Shown here piece after piece: positions 1 to 5,229 of a DNA stretch of 5,666 bases. Source of the DNA: an uncultured Dorea sp. (GTDB taxonomy: Bacteria; Bacillota; Clostridia; Lachnospirales; Lachnospiraceae); the NCBI GenBank assembly GCA_934307335.1, contig CAKRCL010000072.1:1-5666 (forward strand), written 5' to 3'. Position 1 is the stretch's first letter; the number at the start of each line of letters is the position of its first letter. The notes beneath the pieces are model-generated. The model ran no database searches and was not told the origin of the DNA. It was given only the letters and a program-made list of their open reading frames with translations. Position numbers and translations under genes: made by a program.

Positions 1-7
1 TCCTCCT
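1..7 (-). promoter_or_regulatory. Shine-Dalgarno site of the next minus-strand gene (off-window)
   Basis: Read on the minus strand, the first seven bases give AGGAGGA, a near-perfect Shine-Dalgarno sequence that overlaps the TAG stop codon of recF (8..6). It is too well placed to be chance and implies that a gene starts a few bases beyond the left edge, tightly coupled to recF. In this conserved gene order the next gene is normally gyrB, but no coding sequence of it is visible here, so that identity is inference. Confidence 0.7.
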
Positions 8-1091
8 AGTTTTCCTTTATCACTTGTCCATTCTGGACATGAAATACTTTATTGACCTCAAATCTATGATTTACAAATTCATCTACCCCGGTACAGGTGA
101 TGAGTGTCTGTATATCATGAATACTATCTAACAAATAGTTTTGCCGGTGTTTGTCAAGTTCAGACAAAACATCGTCAAGTAAAAGAACCGGTGTATCTCC
201 GATCACTCGTTTCACTAACTCGATCTCAGATAATTTCAGCGACAGCGCTGCAGTTCTTTGCTGTCCCTGAGATCCAAATCTGCGAATATCCAAATCTCCG
301 ACCATAAAACACACATCATCCCTGTGCGGTCCGACCGATGTACTCTTCATTCGTATATCCCGCTGACGGTTCATCATAAGTGCCTGCTCCAGAGGGACAT
401 TTTTCGTACTTGGCTCATAGATCAGACGGATTTCTTCTTTTTCTCCGGTCAGTTTTCTATGTATCCCGGCAACAATTTCATTCATCTCTTCGATGAACTG
501 CTTTCGTCTCTCGATAATTGCATTACCATATTGGACAAGCTGAAGATCCCAGATTTCCAGAGTCTCCATCATGTCCGGACGATGTGCACTGTCTTTTAAT
601 AAATGATTTCTCTGATTTACGATCCGACTATAATTAGATAAATGATTAAAATATACTTTGTCAAGCTGTGACAGCTCTAAATCTATAAATTTTCTTCTTC
701 CCGCCGGACCATTTTTAATGATATTCAAGTCCTCCGGCGAAAAAAATACAAGATTTACAATTCCAAATAATTCTCCGGCTTTTCTGATCGGAATTTTATT
801 GATGGCAACCCCTTTCGGCCGATTCTTTTTCAGATGCATATCGATCTGATCCTGAATCCCCCTTTTTTCCACCACAACTTCAATATGAGCTTCCTCTGCC
901 GAGAAGCGGATCATATCCCGGTCTTTACTTCCTCTGTGAGACTTCGTCGTCCCGGACAGATAGACCGCCTCAAGAATATTCGTCTTACCCTGAGCGTTGT
1001 CGCCATAGAAAATATTCGTGTTGTCATCAAATTCCAGATTCAAAAAATCATAATTTCTAAAATTTTTCAGTTTCAAAGATTTAATCTTCAA
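6..1091 (-). CDS. recF: DNA replication and repair protein RecF
   Basis: RecF is an SMC/ABC-type ATPase that binds gapped DNA at stalled forks and helps RecO and RecR load RecA in the cytoplasm. The 361-residue product matches the usual family length. Visible motifs are the N-terminal IKSLKLKNFRNY strand, Walker A GDNAQGKT at residues 30-37, the ABC signature region FGSQGQQRTAALSLKLSE from about residue 272, and Walker B PVLLLDDVLSELD at 301-313. I chose the TTG codon at 1091..1089 because it places the conserved MKIKSLKLKNFRNY start exactly. The frame stays open upstream to an ATG at 1169, but those 26 extra residues lie antisense-free inside yaaA in another frame and do not resemble RecF. 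GGAG at 1107..1104 inside the yaaA end is a rather distant ribosome site (12 nt). The 11-nt overlap with yaaA suggests translational coupling. All key ATPase motifs are intact. Confidence 0.96.
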   Translation of the reverse strand: MKIKSLKLKNFRNYDFLNLEFDDNTNIFYGDNAQGKTNILEAVYLSGTTKSHRGSKDRDMIRFSAEEAHIEVVVEKRGIQDQIDMHLKKNRPKGVAINKIPIRKAGELFGIVNLVFFSPEDLNIIKNGPAGRRKFIDLELSQLDKVYFNHLSNYSRIVNQRNHLLKDSAHRPDMMETLEIWDLQLVQYGNAIIERRKQFIEEMNEIVAGIHRKLTGEKEEIRLIYEPSTKNVPLEQALMMNRQRDIRMKSTSVGPHRDDVCFMVGDLDIRRFGSQGQQRTAALSLKLSEIELVKRVIGDTPVLLLDDVLSELDKHRQNYLLDSIHDIQTLITCTGVDEFVNHRFEVNKVFHVQNGQVIKEN

Positions 1092-1290
1092 TTTTGATTT
1101 CTTCTCCGCCAAATGATACAACATCTCCGCCGTATAATTTTCTTCCACGGCGAGTGTCGATTTCTCCATTTACAGATACCTGTCCGTTCTGAATCACATC
1201 TTTGGCCTCAACACCTGATTCTACAAGACCGGCAGCTTTTAAAGCCTGACCTAACTTAATAAATTCGTCACGCAGTTTAATGATTTCCAT
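1081..1290 (-). CDS. yaaA: S4-domain RNA-binding protein YaaA (RecF-adjacent type)
   Basis: A 69-residue protein consisting almost wholly of an S4-like RNA-binding fold. The pattern runs from IIKLRDEFIKLGQALKAAGLV at the N-terminus, through VEAKDVIQNGQVSVNGEIDTRRGRKL in the middle, to GGDVVSFGGEEIKI. The G-x-V-x-V-N-G-E strand and the following R-R-G-R-K basic turn are the hallmarks. Small proteins of this kind sit between dnaN and recF in many Firmicutes; a ribosome-related role is commonly inferred, but the exact function is not settled and cannot be read from sequence. The ATG at 1290..1288 is preferred over the in-frame ATG at 1359 because GAGGAG at 1301..1296 lies 5 nt upstream and because the 23 extra residues are low-complexity and unlike the family. 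Its last codons carry the recF start. It lies 117 nt after dnaN. Confidence 0.93.
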   Translation of the reverse strand: MEIIKLRDEFIKLGQALKAAGLVESGVEAKDVIQNGQVSVNGEIDTRRGRKLYGGDVVSFGGEEIKIED

Positions 1291-1346
1291 AGTCTCTCCT
1301 CTTTTCAGTGAGCTTTTTTGTTTATTTGTGCATATTTTCGTAAAAT

Positions 1347-1380
1347 GAATAATATACACGGCTTTTTCTGCATATTATTC
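1347..1380. repeat. Inverted repeat in the dnaN-yaaA spacer
   Basis: GAATAATAT at 1347..1355 is matched by its exact reverse complement ATATTATTC at 1372..1380, separated by 16 nt. In RNA this would give a 9-bp stem with only one G-C pair at its base, so a weak hairpin. On the minus strand it is not followed by a U-run, so it is not a standard intrinsic terminator for dnaN. It may be an operator-like palindrome, an mRNA-processing structure, or chance in a very AT-rich spacer. Confidence 0.4.
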
Positions 1381-1407
1381 AGATTTATAAATAATTATAC
1401 ATATTTT

Positions 1408-2517
1408 TTATATATTTGCATTGAAATTTACAGGTAAGATCAAATAGATATAACTTTCGTTATCATCTTTGATAAAACATGGTGCTTTTGCATTCATCAA
1501 ATACAAAGTAACTTCTTCATCGTCAATTACACGCAATGCGTCCATAAGGAATTTCGGATTGAATCCGATCAAAAGATCTTTTCCTTCTTTGGAAATTATA
1601 ATTTCTTCATTCATGGAACCAATCTGAGATTTAATTTTCAATTCCATCACTTCATCACCGATATCGATAATGATTGGTTTCTTATCTCCTTCTTTGATGA
1701 GAAGAGTTGCACGATCAATACAACTTAAAAATTCTCTTTTGTTAATTCTTACTTTTGTATCATAATCACTGGATAACATCTGGTCAATTTTGAAATATTC
1801 ACCTTCGATCAGACGAGACACAACGATTGTATTATCAAATTCAAATACAATGTGATTATTCGTATATGAAATTTCAACCATGCTTTCAACTTCACCGGAT
1901 AAAATCTTGCTGATTTCAATCAAAGTTTTTCCCGGTACGACCATTTTATAGTCTCTGACCTGATCTTTCAACTCGATTTTTCGGATTGAAATACGATGTC
2001 CATCCAAAGAAGCGACACGTAAAACGTTATCTTTAATCTCAAATAATTCTCCAGTCATTAATTTGTTGCTTTCATTATCAGCAATAGAGAAAATTGTCTG
2101 TCGAATTACTTCTTTCAATGTAAACTGAGAGATTTCTATAGAATCATCCTTTTCAATTACTGGCAGATAGGAGAATTCTTCTCCGGGTTTTCCTGAAATA
2201 TCGAATTTTGCTTTCTCACAAACAATTGTTGTCTGAAGTTTGTCATCTGTTTCTATAGAAACTTCATTATCCGGAAGTTTGCGGACAATCTCGGAAAAAA
2301 TCTTTGCATCAATCGCGATCATACCACGATCAAGAATGTCTCCGGCAATCTCTGTCTGGATACCAAGTTCCATATCATTCGCTGTCAACTTAATAATGTC
2401 GGTAGTGGCATCAATTAAGATACATTCTAAAATAGGCATTGTTGTTTTTCCCGGTACAGCTTTTGAAACAATGTTAACTCCTTTTACAAGGTCTGATTTA
2501 TTACATATAATCTTCAT
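1408..2517 (-). CDS. dnaN: DNA polymerase III beta subunit (sliding clamp)
   Basis: DnaN forms the ring-shaped dimeric clamp that tethers the replicative polymerase to DNA and serves as a docking site for many repair proteins. The product is 369 residues, the usual length, with three repeated clamp folds at about residues 1-120, 125-245 and 248-369. Recognisable family segments are the N-terminal MKIICNKSDLVKGVNIVSKAVPGKTTMPILE, the LTANDMELGIQ strand in fold 1, VASLDGHRISIRKIEL in fold 2, and the C-terminal YLILPVNFNANI, which forms part of the protein-binding cleft. The ATG at 2517..2515 is chosen because it gives the family N-terminus and has AAAGGAG at 2534..2528, 10 nt upstream. The frame stays open further to 2691 only because it runs into oriC. 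The gene follows oriC directly. No clear promoter of its own is visible, so read-through from dnaA or an atypical promoter in the AT-rich DNA at 2547..2570 is possible. Confidence 0.97.
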   Translation of the reverse strand: MKIICNKSDLVKGVNIVSKAVPGKTTMPILECILIDATTDIIKLTANDMELGIQTEIAGDILDRGMIAIDAKIFSEIVRKLPDNEVSIETDDKLQTTIVCEKAKFDISGKPGEEFSYLPVIEKDDSIEISQFTLKEVIRQTIFSIADNESNKLMTGELFEIKDNVLRVASLDGHRISIRKIELKDQVRDYKMVVPGKTLIEISKILSGEVESMVEISYTNNHIVFEFDNTIVVSRLIEGEYFKIDQMLSSDYDTKVRINKREFLSCIDRATLLIKEGDKKPIIIDIGDEVMELKIKSQIGSMNEEIIISKEGKDLLIGFNPKFLMDALRVIDDEEVTLYLMNAKAPCFIKDDNESYIYLILPVNFNANI

Positions 2518-2546
2518 ATGTGTAAAACTCCTTTCCCACGGTGCGC

Positions 2547-2570
2547 ATATATAGAAATAAATAAATTTAT
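2547..2570. other. AT-rich tract, probable DNA unwinding element
   Basis: Twenty-three of these 24 bases are A or T (the only exception is G at 2554). The tract lies between the tandem 9-mers and the dnaN ribosome site, at the dnaN end of oriC. That is where duplex opening occurs in the well-studied Bacillus subtilis origin, so I infer it is the unwinding element. It could also contain the -10 region of a dnaN promoter (TATATA at 2552..2547 on the minus strand), but no matching -35 box is present. Confidence 0.6.
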
Positions 2571-2588
2571 TCCGCCTTATCCGCCTTA
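2571..2588 (-). repeat. Tandem 9-bp repeat TAAGGCGGA x2 in oriC
   Basis: On the minus strand TAAGGCGGA occurs twice head to tail with no gap (2588..2580 and 2579..2571). It is separated from the exact DnaA box at 2602..2594 only by the GC-rich bases GCCCC (2593..2589), and on its other side runs straight into the AT-rich tract. The order box, GC cluster, repeat, AT-rich DNA resembles the basal unwinding system described for bacterial origins, in which DnaA trios follow the GC cluster. However, the repeat unit does not consist of clean TAG/TAA trios. It may be an origin-specific iteron or part of the single-strand loading site. Confidence 0.55.
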
Positions 2589-2593
2589 GGGGC

Positions 2594-2602
2594 TGTGGAT
2601 AA
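2594..2602 (-). promoter_or_regulatory. DnaA box, exact consensus, proximal to the unwinding region
   Basis: The plus strand reads TGTGGATAA, the reverse complement of the consensus TTATCCACA. It is the box closest to dnaN and to the AT-rich tract. Its orientation points the downstream GC cluster and tandem repeat toward the likely opening site, so it is the best candidate for the box that anchors DnaA during strand separation. Confidence 0.88.
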
Positions 2603-2644
2603 GAGGAAAACCCTTGCGAGCCCAGTAAACTCAGGCGTTTCGCA

Positions 2645-2653
2645 GTTGGATAA
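2645..2653 (-). promoter_or_regulatory. Weak DnaA box (TTATCCAAC)
   Basis: The minus strand reads TTATCCAAC, matching the first seven bases of the consensus and differing at the last two. It lies in the middle of oriC in the same orientation as the unwinding-proximal box. It could be a low-affinity site filled by ATP-DnaA, or chance. Confidence 0.35.
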
Positions 2654-2720
2654 GTCTGTGTAAATTTGCTGGAAATCGTGTGGGATTGCATTGGAAAACT
2701 TTTTTGTGACTTTGCCCAAA

Positions 2721-2746
2721 TGTGAGTAAAAAATTACTTCTCCACA
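2721..2746. promoter_or_regulatory. Pair of variant DnaA boxes in mid-oriC
   Basis: TTCTCCACA at 2738..2746 on the plus strand has one mismatch to TTATCCACA. TTACTCACA at 2729..2721 on the minus strand has two (one relative to the looser TTATNCACA). The two are divergent and 8 nt apart. The first is a plausible medium-affinity box; the second is weak. Confidence 0.5.
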
Positions 2747-2769
2747 CACGATCCAGAGTTTTCGGCGAA

Positions 2770-2800
2770 TTTTCCACGACTTGTCCACAGACTATCCACA
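2770..2800 (+). promoter_or_regulatory. Three variant DnaA boxes at 11-bp spacing
   Basis: On the plus strand TTTTCCACG (2770..2778, two mismatches), TTGTCCACA (2781..2789, one mismatch) and CTATCCACA (2792..2800, one mismatch) follow one another with exactly 2 nt between each. All three therefore lie at about one helical turn on the same DNA face and in the same direction. They oppose the three exact boxes at 2815..2843. Such regular spacing supports cooperative DnaA oligomer formation rather than random box-like matches. Confidence 0.8.
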
Positions 2801-2814
2801 TAGTTGTCCCAAGG

Positions 2815-2843
2815 TGTGGATAATGTGGATAAAATGTGGATAA
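2815..2843 (-). promoter_or_regulatory. Three exact DnaA boxes next to the dnaA stop codon
   Basis: TGTGGATAA appears on the plus strand at 2815..2823, 2824..2832 and 2835..2843, i.e. three perfect TTATCCACA boxes on the minus strand. The first two abut with no gap and the third is 2 nt away. The array ends 14 nt before the dnaA stop codon. This is the densest cluster of perfect boxes in the window and probably the high-affinity nucleation site of the origin. Confidence 0.92.
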
Positions 2844-2857
2844 CTATATGGAAAAAC

Positions 2858-4261
2858 CTAAGCCGGGTTGATTTTCTTCTTTATAATATTGATTGTATTG
2901 GCCATAGTTTCGTCAGCCTCAATCTCATCAGCTATCTTTTCTACTCCATATTTAATCGTAGAGTGATCCTTACCGCCAAGAACAGCACCGATTCCTTTCA
3001 GGGCAGTATCAGTCATATTACGCATCAGATACATACAGATCTGTCTTGGCACAGCAATCTCTGCATTACGCTTATTACTCTTAAGGTCAGCAACACTGAT
3101 ACCAAAATGATCCGCAACGATATCGAGAATCAGTTCCGGTGTTACTTCTCTTCGGTTATCAGAAGAAATGATATCCTTCAAAGCTTCTGCAGCAAGAGCA
3201 ATATCAATTGGATTCTTATTATTATTGAGTTTGTAAAGGGCGATCAGTTTGTTTAGTGAACCTTCCAGCTCACGAATGTTTGATTTGACATTGGATGCAA
3301 TATAATCCAGTACGTCGTTCTTGATATTATACTTTTCAAGATGGTCAAGTTCGATCTTCTTCTGAAGAATGGCCATACGTGTCTCGTAATCAGGAGAGGA
3401 GATATCAGCAATAAGACCCCACTCAAAACGTGTGCGGAGTCTGGCTTCCAGCGTCTCAATATCTTTCGGCGGTTTATCACTGGAGATGATGATCTGCTTA
3501 CCAAGCGTATGAAGATGATTGAAAGTATGGAAAAATTCTTCCTGTGTACTTTCTTTTCCTATTATAAACTGAATATCATCGATCAACAAAACATCGATGT
3601 TCCTGTACTTGTCACGGAAGTTCTGCATAGCAGATTCATTGCCGGCGGTCTTACCGTTCCTAAGAGCATCGATCAGTTCATTGGTAAATGTCTCACTGGT
3701 TACATATAATACTTTTTTCTTCGGATTCTTGTCCAAAATGAAGTGTGCAACGGAATGCATCAAATGGGTCTTGCCAAGTCCAACACCTCCATATAAAAAC
3801 AGGGGATTATATACTTCACCCGGAGATTCGGCAACAGCAAGTGAAGCTGCATGAGCGAAGTTGTTATTTCCGCCTACAACAAAAGTGTCAAAAGTATATT
3901 TTGGATTCAATCCGGCCTTCTCGGCTAAGGATTTCGTCTTTTTCTTTTGACTGGTTTCAATTATTGAAGAAGCAGTATTATTATGAGATTCTACAAGATT
4001 CTCATCTTCTTCGGCTATTAATTTTAATTCGTACTCTTTGCCTGTAAGTTCTGCGATAATTACTTTCAGAGGTATGGAATACTTTTTCGTGATATACTCC
4101 ACGCTCAGATTTTCGTTATTGACCAATATATATACGGTATCGTCGATGACACTGTATACTTCCAGAGGTTTGATCCATGTATTGAAAGATACAGAAGAAA
4201 GTTCATGTTCGACTCTTAATTGCTCAATAATCTCAGGCCATTTTTCTTTCACTTCGTTCAT
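2858..4261 (-). CDS. dnaA: Chromosomal replication initiator protein DnaA
   Basis: DnaA is the AAA+ ATPase that binds DnaA boxes, melts oriC and recruits the helicase; it also acts as a transcription factor. The 467-residue product has all four domains. Domain I (about 1-80, VSFNTWIKPLEVYS) is for helicase and partner contact, and a short variable linker spans about 82-118. The AAA+ core has Walker A GGVGLGKT at 158-165, Walker B LLIDDIQF at 225-232, the RLRTRFEWGL box with the presumed arginine finger Arg278, and sensor-2 NIRELEG at 328-334. The C-terminal helix-turn-helix carries the DnaA signature GGKDHSTIKYG at 429-439. The ATG at 4261..4259 is used because AGGAG at 4276..4272 is 10 nt upstream; an in-frame TTG at 4285 has no such site. 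A sigma-A-like promoter lies just upstream (4329..4301). Transcription runs into oriC. Confidence 0.98.
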   Translation of the reverse strand: MNEVKEKWPEIIEQLRVEHELSSVSFNTWIKPLEVYSVIDDTVYILVNNENLSVEYITKKYSIPLKVIIAELTGKEYELKLIAEEDENLVESHNNTASSIIETSQKKKTKSLAEKAGLNPKYTFDTFVVGGNNNFAHAASLAVAESPGEVYNPLFLYGGVGLGKTHLMHSVAHFILDKNPKKKVLYVTSETFTNELIDALRNGKTAGNESAMQNFRDKYRNIDVLLIDDIQFIIGKESTQEEFFHTFNHLHTLGKQIIISSDKPPKDIETLEARLRTRFEWGLIADISSPDYETRMAILQKKIELDHLEKYNIKNDVLDYIASNVKSNIRELEGSLNKLIALYKLNNNKNPIDIALAAEALKDIISSDNRREVTPELILDIVADHFGISVADLKSNKRNAEIAVPRQICMYLMRNMTDTALKGIGAVLGGKDHSTIKYGVEKIADEIEADETMANTINIIKKKINPA

Positions 4262-4300
4262 TTTAAACAAACTCCTACTTCCCAAGTCTACTCTTTTTCT

Positions 4301-4329
4301 ATTCTACATCAAAATAAAAATTTAAGCAA
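4301..4329 (-). promoter_or_regulatory. Predicted sigma-A promoter of dnaA
   Basis: On the minus strand TTGCTT (4329..4324) and TAGAAT (4306..4301) are separated by 17 nt, each close to the sigma-A consensus. The start of transcription would fall near 4294, giving a leader of about 33 nt before the dnaA ATG. The promoter diverges from the rpmH promoter. No DnaA box overlaps it. Confidence 0.7.
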
Positions 4330-4357
4330 TAAAAAGTAAAAAAATAGTCGTTAGTGC

Positions 4358-4386
4358 TTGACGGATGAAAATTTTTTTAATATAAT
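4358..4386 (+). promoter_or_regulatory. Strong sigma-A promoter of the rpmH operon
   Basis: TTGACG (4358..4363) and a perfect TATAAT (4381..4386) are separated by exactly 17 nt, with a T-rich spacer. The expected transcription start is near 4393, leaving a leader of about 60 nt before rpmH. Such a near-consensus promoter suits the high demand for ribosomal protein L34 and probably drives rpmH, rnpA, yidD and yidC. Confidence 0.88.
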
Positions 4387-4453
4387 CAAAACTGATGTCT
4401 TAAGAAAAAATGTGGGGGATAATCCCTTGAAAAATATAAGGAGGTGGATATCT

Positions 4454-4588
4454 ATGAAAATGACATTCCAGCCAAAAAAGAGACAAAGATCTAAAGTACA
4501 TGGTTTCAGATCAAGAATGAGCACTGCAGGCGGAAGAAAAGTACTTGCAGCAAGAAGAGCAAAAGGAAGAAAGAAATTATCAGCGTAG
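4454..4588 (+). CDS. rpmH: 50S ribosomal protein L34
   Basis: L34 is a very small, very basic protein of the large ribosomal subunit. The product has 44 residues, the normal length, and shows the whole family pattern: [21 protein letters not shown] at the N-terminus, [23 protein letters not shown] at the C-terminus. The ATG at 4454 is preceded by an excellent ribosome site, AAGGAGGTG at 4438..4446, which excludes the longer open frame upstream (back to 4358, inside the promoter). It is the first gene of the plus-strand block, divergent from dnaA, and its stop codon overlaps a terminator-like hairpin, which would help set L34 output above that of the genes downstream. Confidence 0.98.
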   Translation: MKMTFQPKKRQRSKVHGFRSRMSTAGGRKVLAARRAKGRKKLSA

Positions 4589-4617
4589 GCCGCATATATG
4601 TGGCCTTTTCTTCTTTT
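4588..4617 (+). terminator. Terminator-like hairpin (attenuator) between rpmH and rnpA
   Basis: GGCCGCAT at 4588..4595 pairs with ATGTGGCC at 4598..4605 over eight positions with one G-U pair; the real loop is likely slightly wider than the 2 nt that this leaves. It is followed by TTTTCTTCTTTT (4606..4617). Because rnpA has no evident promoter of its own in the remaining 20 nt, the element probably acts as a partial terminator that lets a fraction of transcripts continue into rnpA. The C residues in the T-run support leaky termination. Confidence 0.72.
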
Positions 4618-4637
4618 AAAAAGTAGGAGATCAAGGC

Positions 4638-4976
4638 ATGAAATATTCCGAATCATTAAAAAAACATAGAGATTTCCAGCATGTTTATAAAAAAGGAAGT
4701 TCCTATGCAAATAAATATCTTGTTATGTATGTGTTAGAGAACCAGACAGAAGGAAATCGATTGGGAATATCTGTAAGTAAAAAAGTGGGAAACAGCATCG
4801 TAAGACACCGTTTAACAAGGTTGATCCGAGAAAGTTACCGGCTACAAGAAGACATGTTCAGCAGTGGAAAAGATATAGTAGTTATTGCAAGAGGTGCAGC
4901 TAAGGGTAAGAATTACCGCGACATAGAGAGCGCACTGATCCACCTGGCACGTCTTCATAATATATATAAGGGGTAA
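4638..4976 (+). CDS. rnpA: Ribonuclease P protein component
   Basis: RnpA is the small basic protein that binds the catalytic RNase P RNA and the 5' leader of precursor tRNAs, enabling 5' maturation. The 112-residue product fits the family. It begins with the typical [32 protein letters not shown] and contains the core helix [22 protein letters not shown] (residues 47-68). The RNR signature is present as R56-H57-R58-L59-T60-R61 rather than the common R-N-R-x-K-R: both outer arginine positions and Arg58 are kept while Asn and Lys are changed. The ATG at 4638 has AGGAG at 4625..4629, 8 nt upstream. It lies behind the rpmH hairpin and 7 nt ahead of yidD, so it is expected to be co-transcribed with its neighbours at a lower level than rpmH. 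Confidence 0.96.
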   Translation: MKYSESLKKHRDFQHVYKKGSSYANKYLVMYVLENQTEGNRLGISVSKKVGNSIVRHRLTRLIRESYRLQEDMFSSGKDIVVIARGAAKGKNYRDIESALIHLARLHNIYKG

Positions 4977-4983
4977 TTGCGCC

Positions 4984-5196
4984 ATGAAAAGGATTCTGCT
5001 GGGTATGATCAGATTCTATCAAAAGTATTTATCAGGAGCGAAGGGATATTCTTCTTGTAAGTATTATCCGACCTGTTCCAGATATGCGATAGAAGCAATT
5101 GAAAAGTATGGAGCCTTTAAGGGAGGCATTCTTGCTGCCTGGAGAATCTTGCGTTGCAATCCTTTTTCAAAAGGAGGATATGACCCTGTTCCTTAA
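4984..5196 (+). CDS. yidD: Membrane protein insertion efficiency factor YidD
   Basis: YidD is a small protein on the inner face of the membrane that assists YidC-dependent insertion; its mechanism is not well defined. The 70-residue product contains the family signature in full: a hydrophobic and basic N-terminal helix ([17 protein letters not shown]), the cysteine-rich [19 protein letters not shown] at residues 25-43, [11 protein letters not shown] with Cys58, and the C-terminal GGYDPVP. Conserved cysteines Cys25, Cys31 and Cys58 are all present. AAGGGG at 4968..4973, within the end of rnpA, is 10 nt upstream of the ATG, so translation may be coupled to rnpA. It lies 33 nt ahead of yidC, its functional partner. 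Confidence 0.95.
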   Translation: MKRILLGMIRFYQKYLSGAKGYSSCKYYPTCSRYAIEAIEKYGAFKGGILAAWRILRCNPFSKGGYDPVP

Positions 5197-5229
5197 AAAG
5201 AATTACAAAATCCGATGGAGGAAAAAGAG

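Larger units (their letters stand above)
2518..2857. other. oriC: Chromosomal replication origin (oriC), dnaA-dnaN intergenic region
   Basis: This 340-nt gene-free stretch holds four exact DnaA boxes (TTATCCACA on the minus strand) and several one- or two-mismatch copies, with an AT-rich tract beside dnaN. Location between dnaA and dnaN, box density and the flanking AT-rich block match the origin arrangement known in Firmicutes such as Bacillus subtilis. Reading from the dnaA end: three exact boxes (2843..2815), three variant boxes in the opposite direction (2800..2770), scattered weaker boxes (about 2746..2645), an exact box at 2602..2594, a tandem 9-mer (2588..2571) and an AT-rich tract (2570..2547). 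No factor-independent terminator for dnaA is visible in it. Origin function is inferred from sequence; the boxes themselves are seen directly. Confidence 0.93.

Noticed and set aside
2518..2691. N-terminal extension of dnaN by 58 codons
   Set aside because: The extension is translated origin DNA. The ATG at 2517 gives the conserved clamp N-terminus and has a good ribosome site.
2567..2788. 73-codon minus-strand open frame in oriC
   Set aside because: It reads through the DnaA boxes and the tandem repeat, has no ribosome site, and its protein looks like no known family. The open frame is a by-product of the box sequence.
2804..3256. 150-codon plus-strand open frame across the end of dnaA and part of oriC
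   Set aside because: It is antisense to the well-conserved dnaA C-terminal domain and starts inside the DnaA-box array. It has no ribosome site and no family resemblance.
4411..4422. DnaA-box-like TGTGGGGGATAA in the rpmH leader
   Set aside because: It carries three extra G bases in the middle of the box, so the spacing of the recognised bases is wrong.
4416..4426. Small hairpin GGGA-TAA-TCCC in the rpmH leader
   Set aside because: Only four base pairs with a 3-nt loop; too weak to claim as an autoregulatory leader structure without conservation data.
4351..4710. 119-codon minus-strand open frame opposite rpmH and the start of rnpA
   Set aside because: It is antisense to two certain genes and to the rpmH promoter. 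Its hydrophobic look comes from reading the complement of a Lys/Arg-rich gene.
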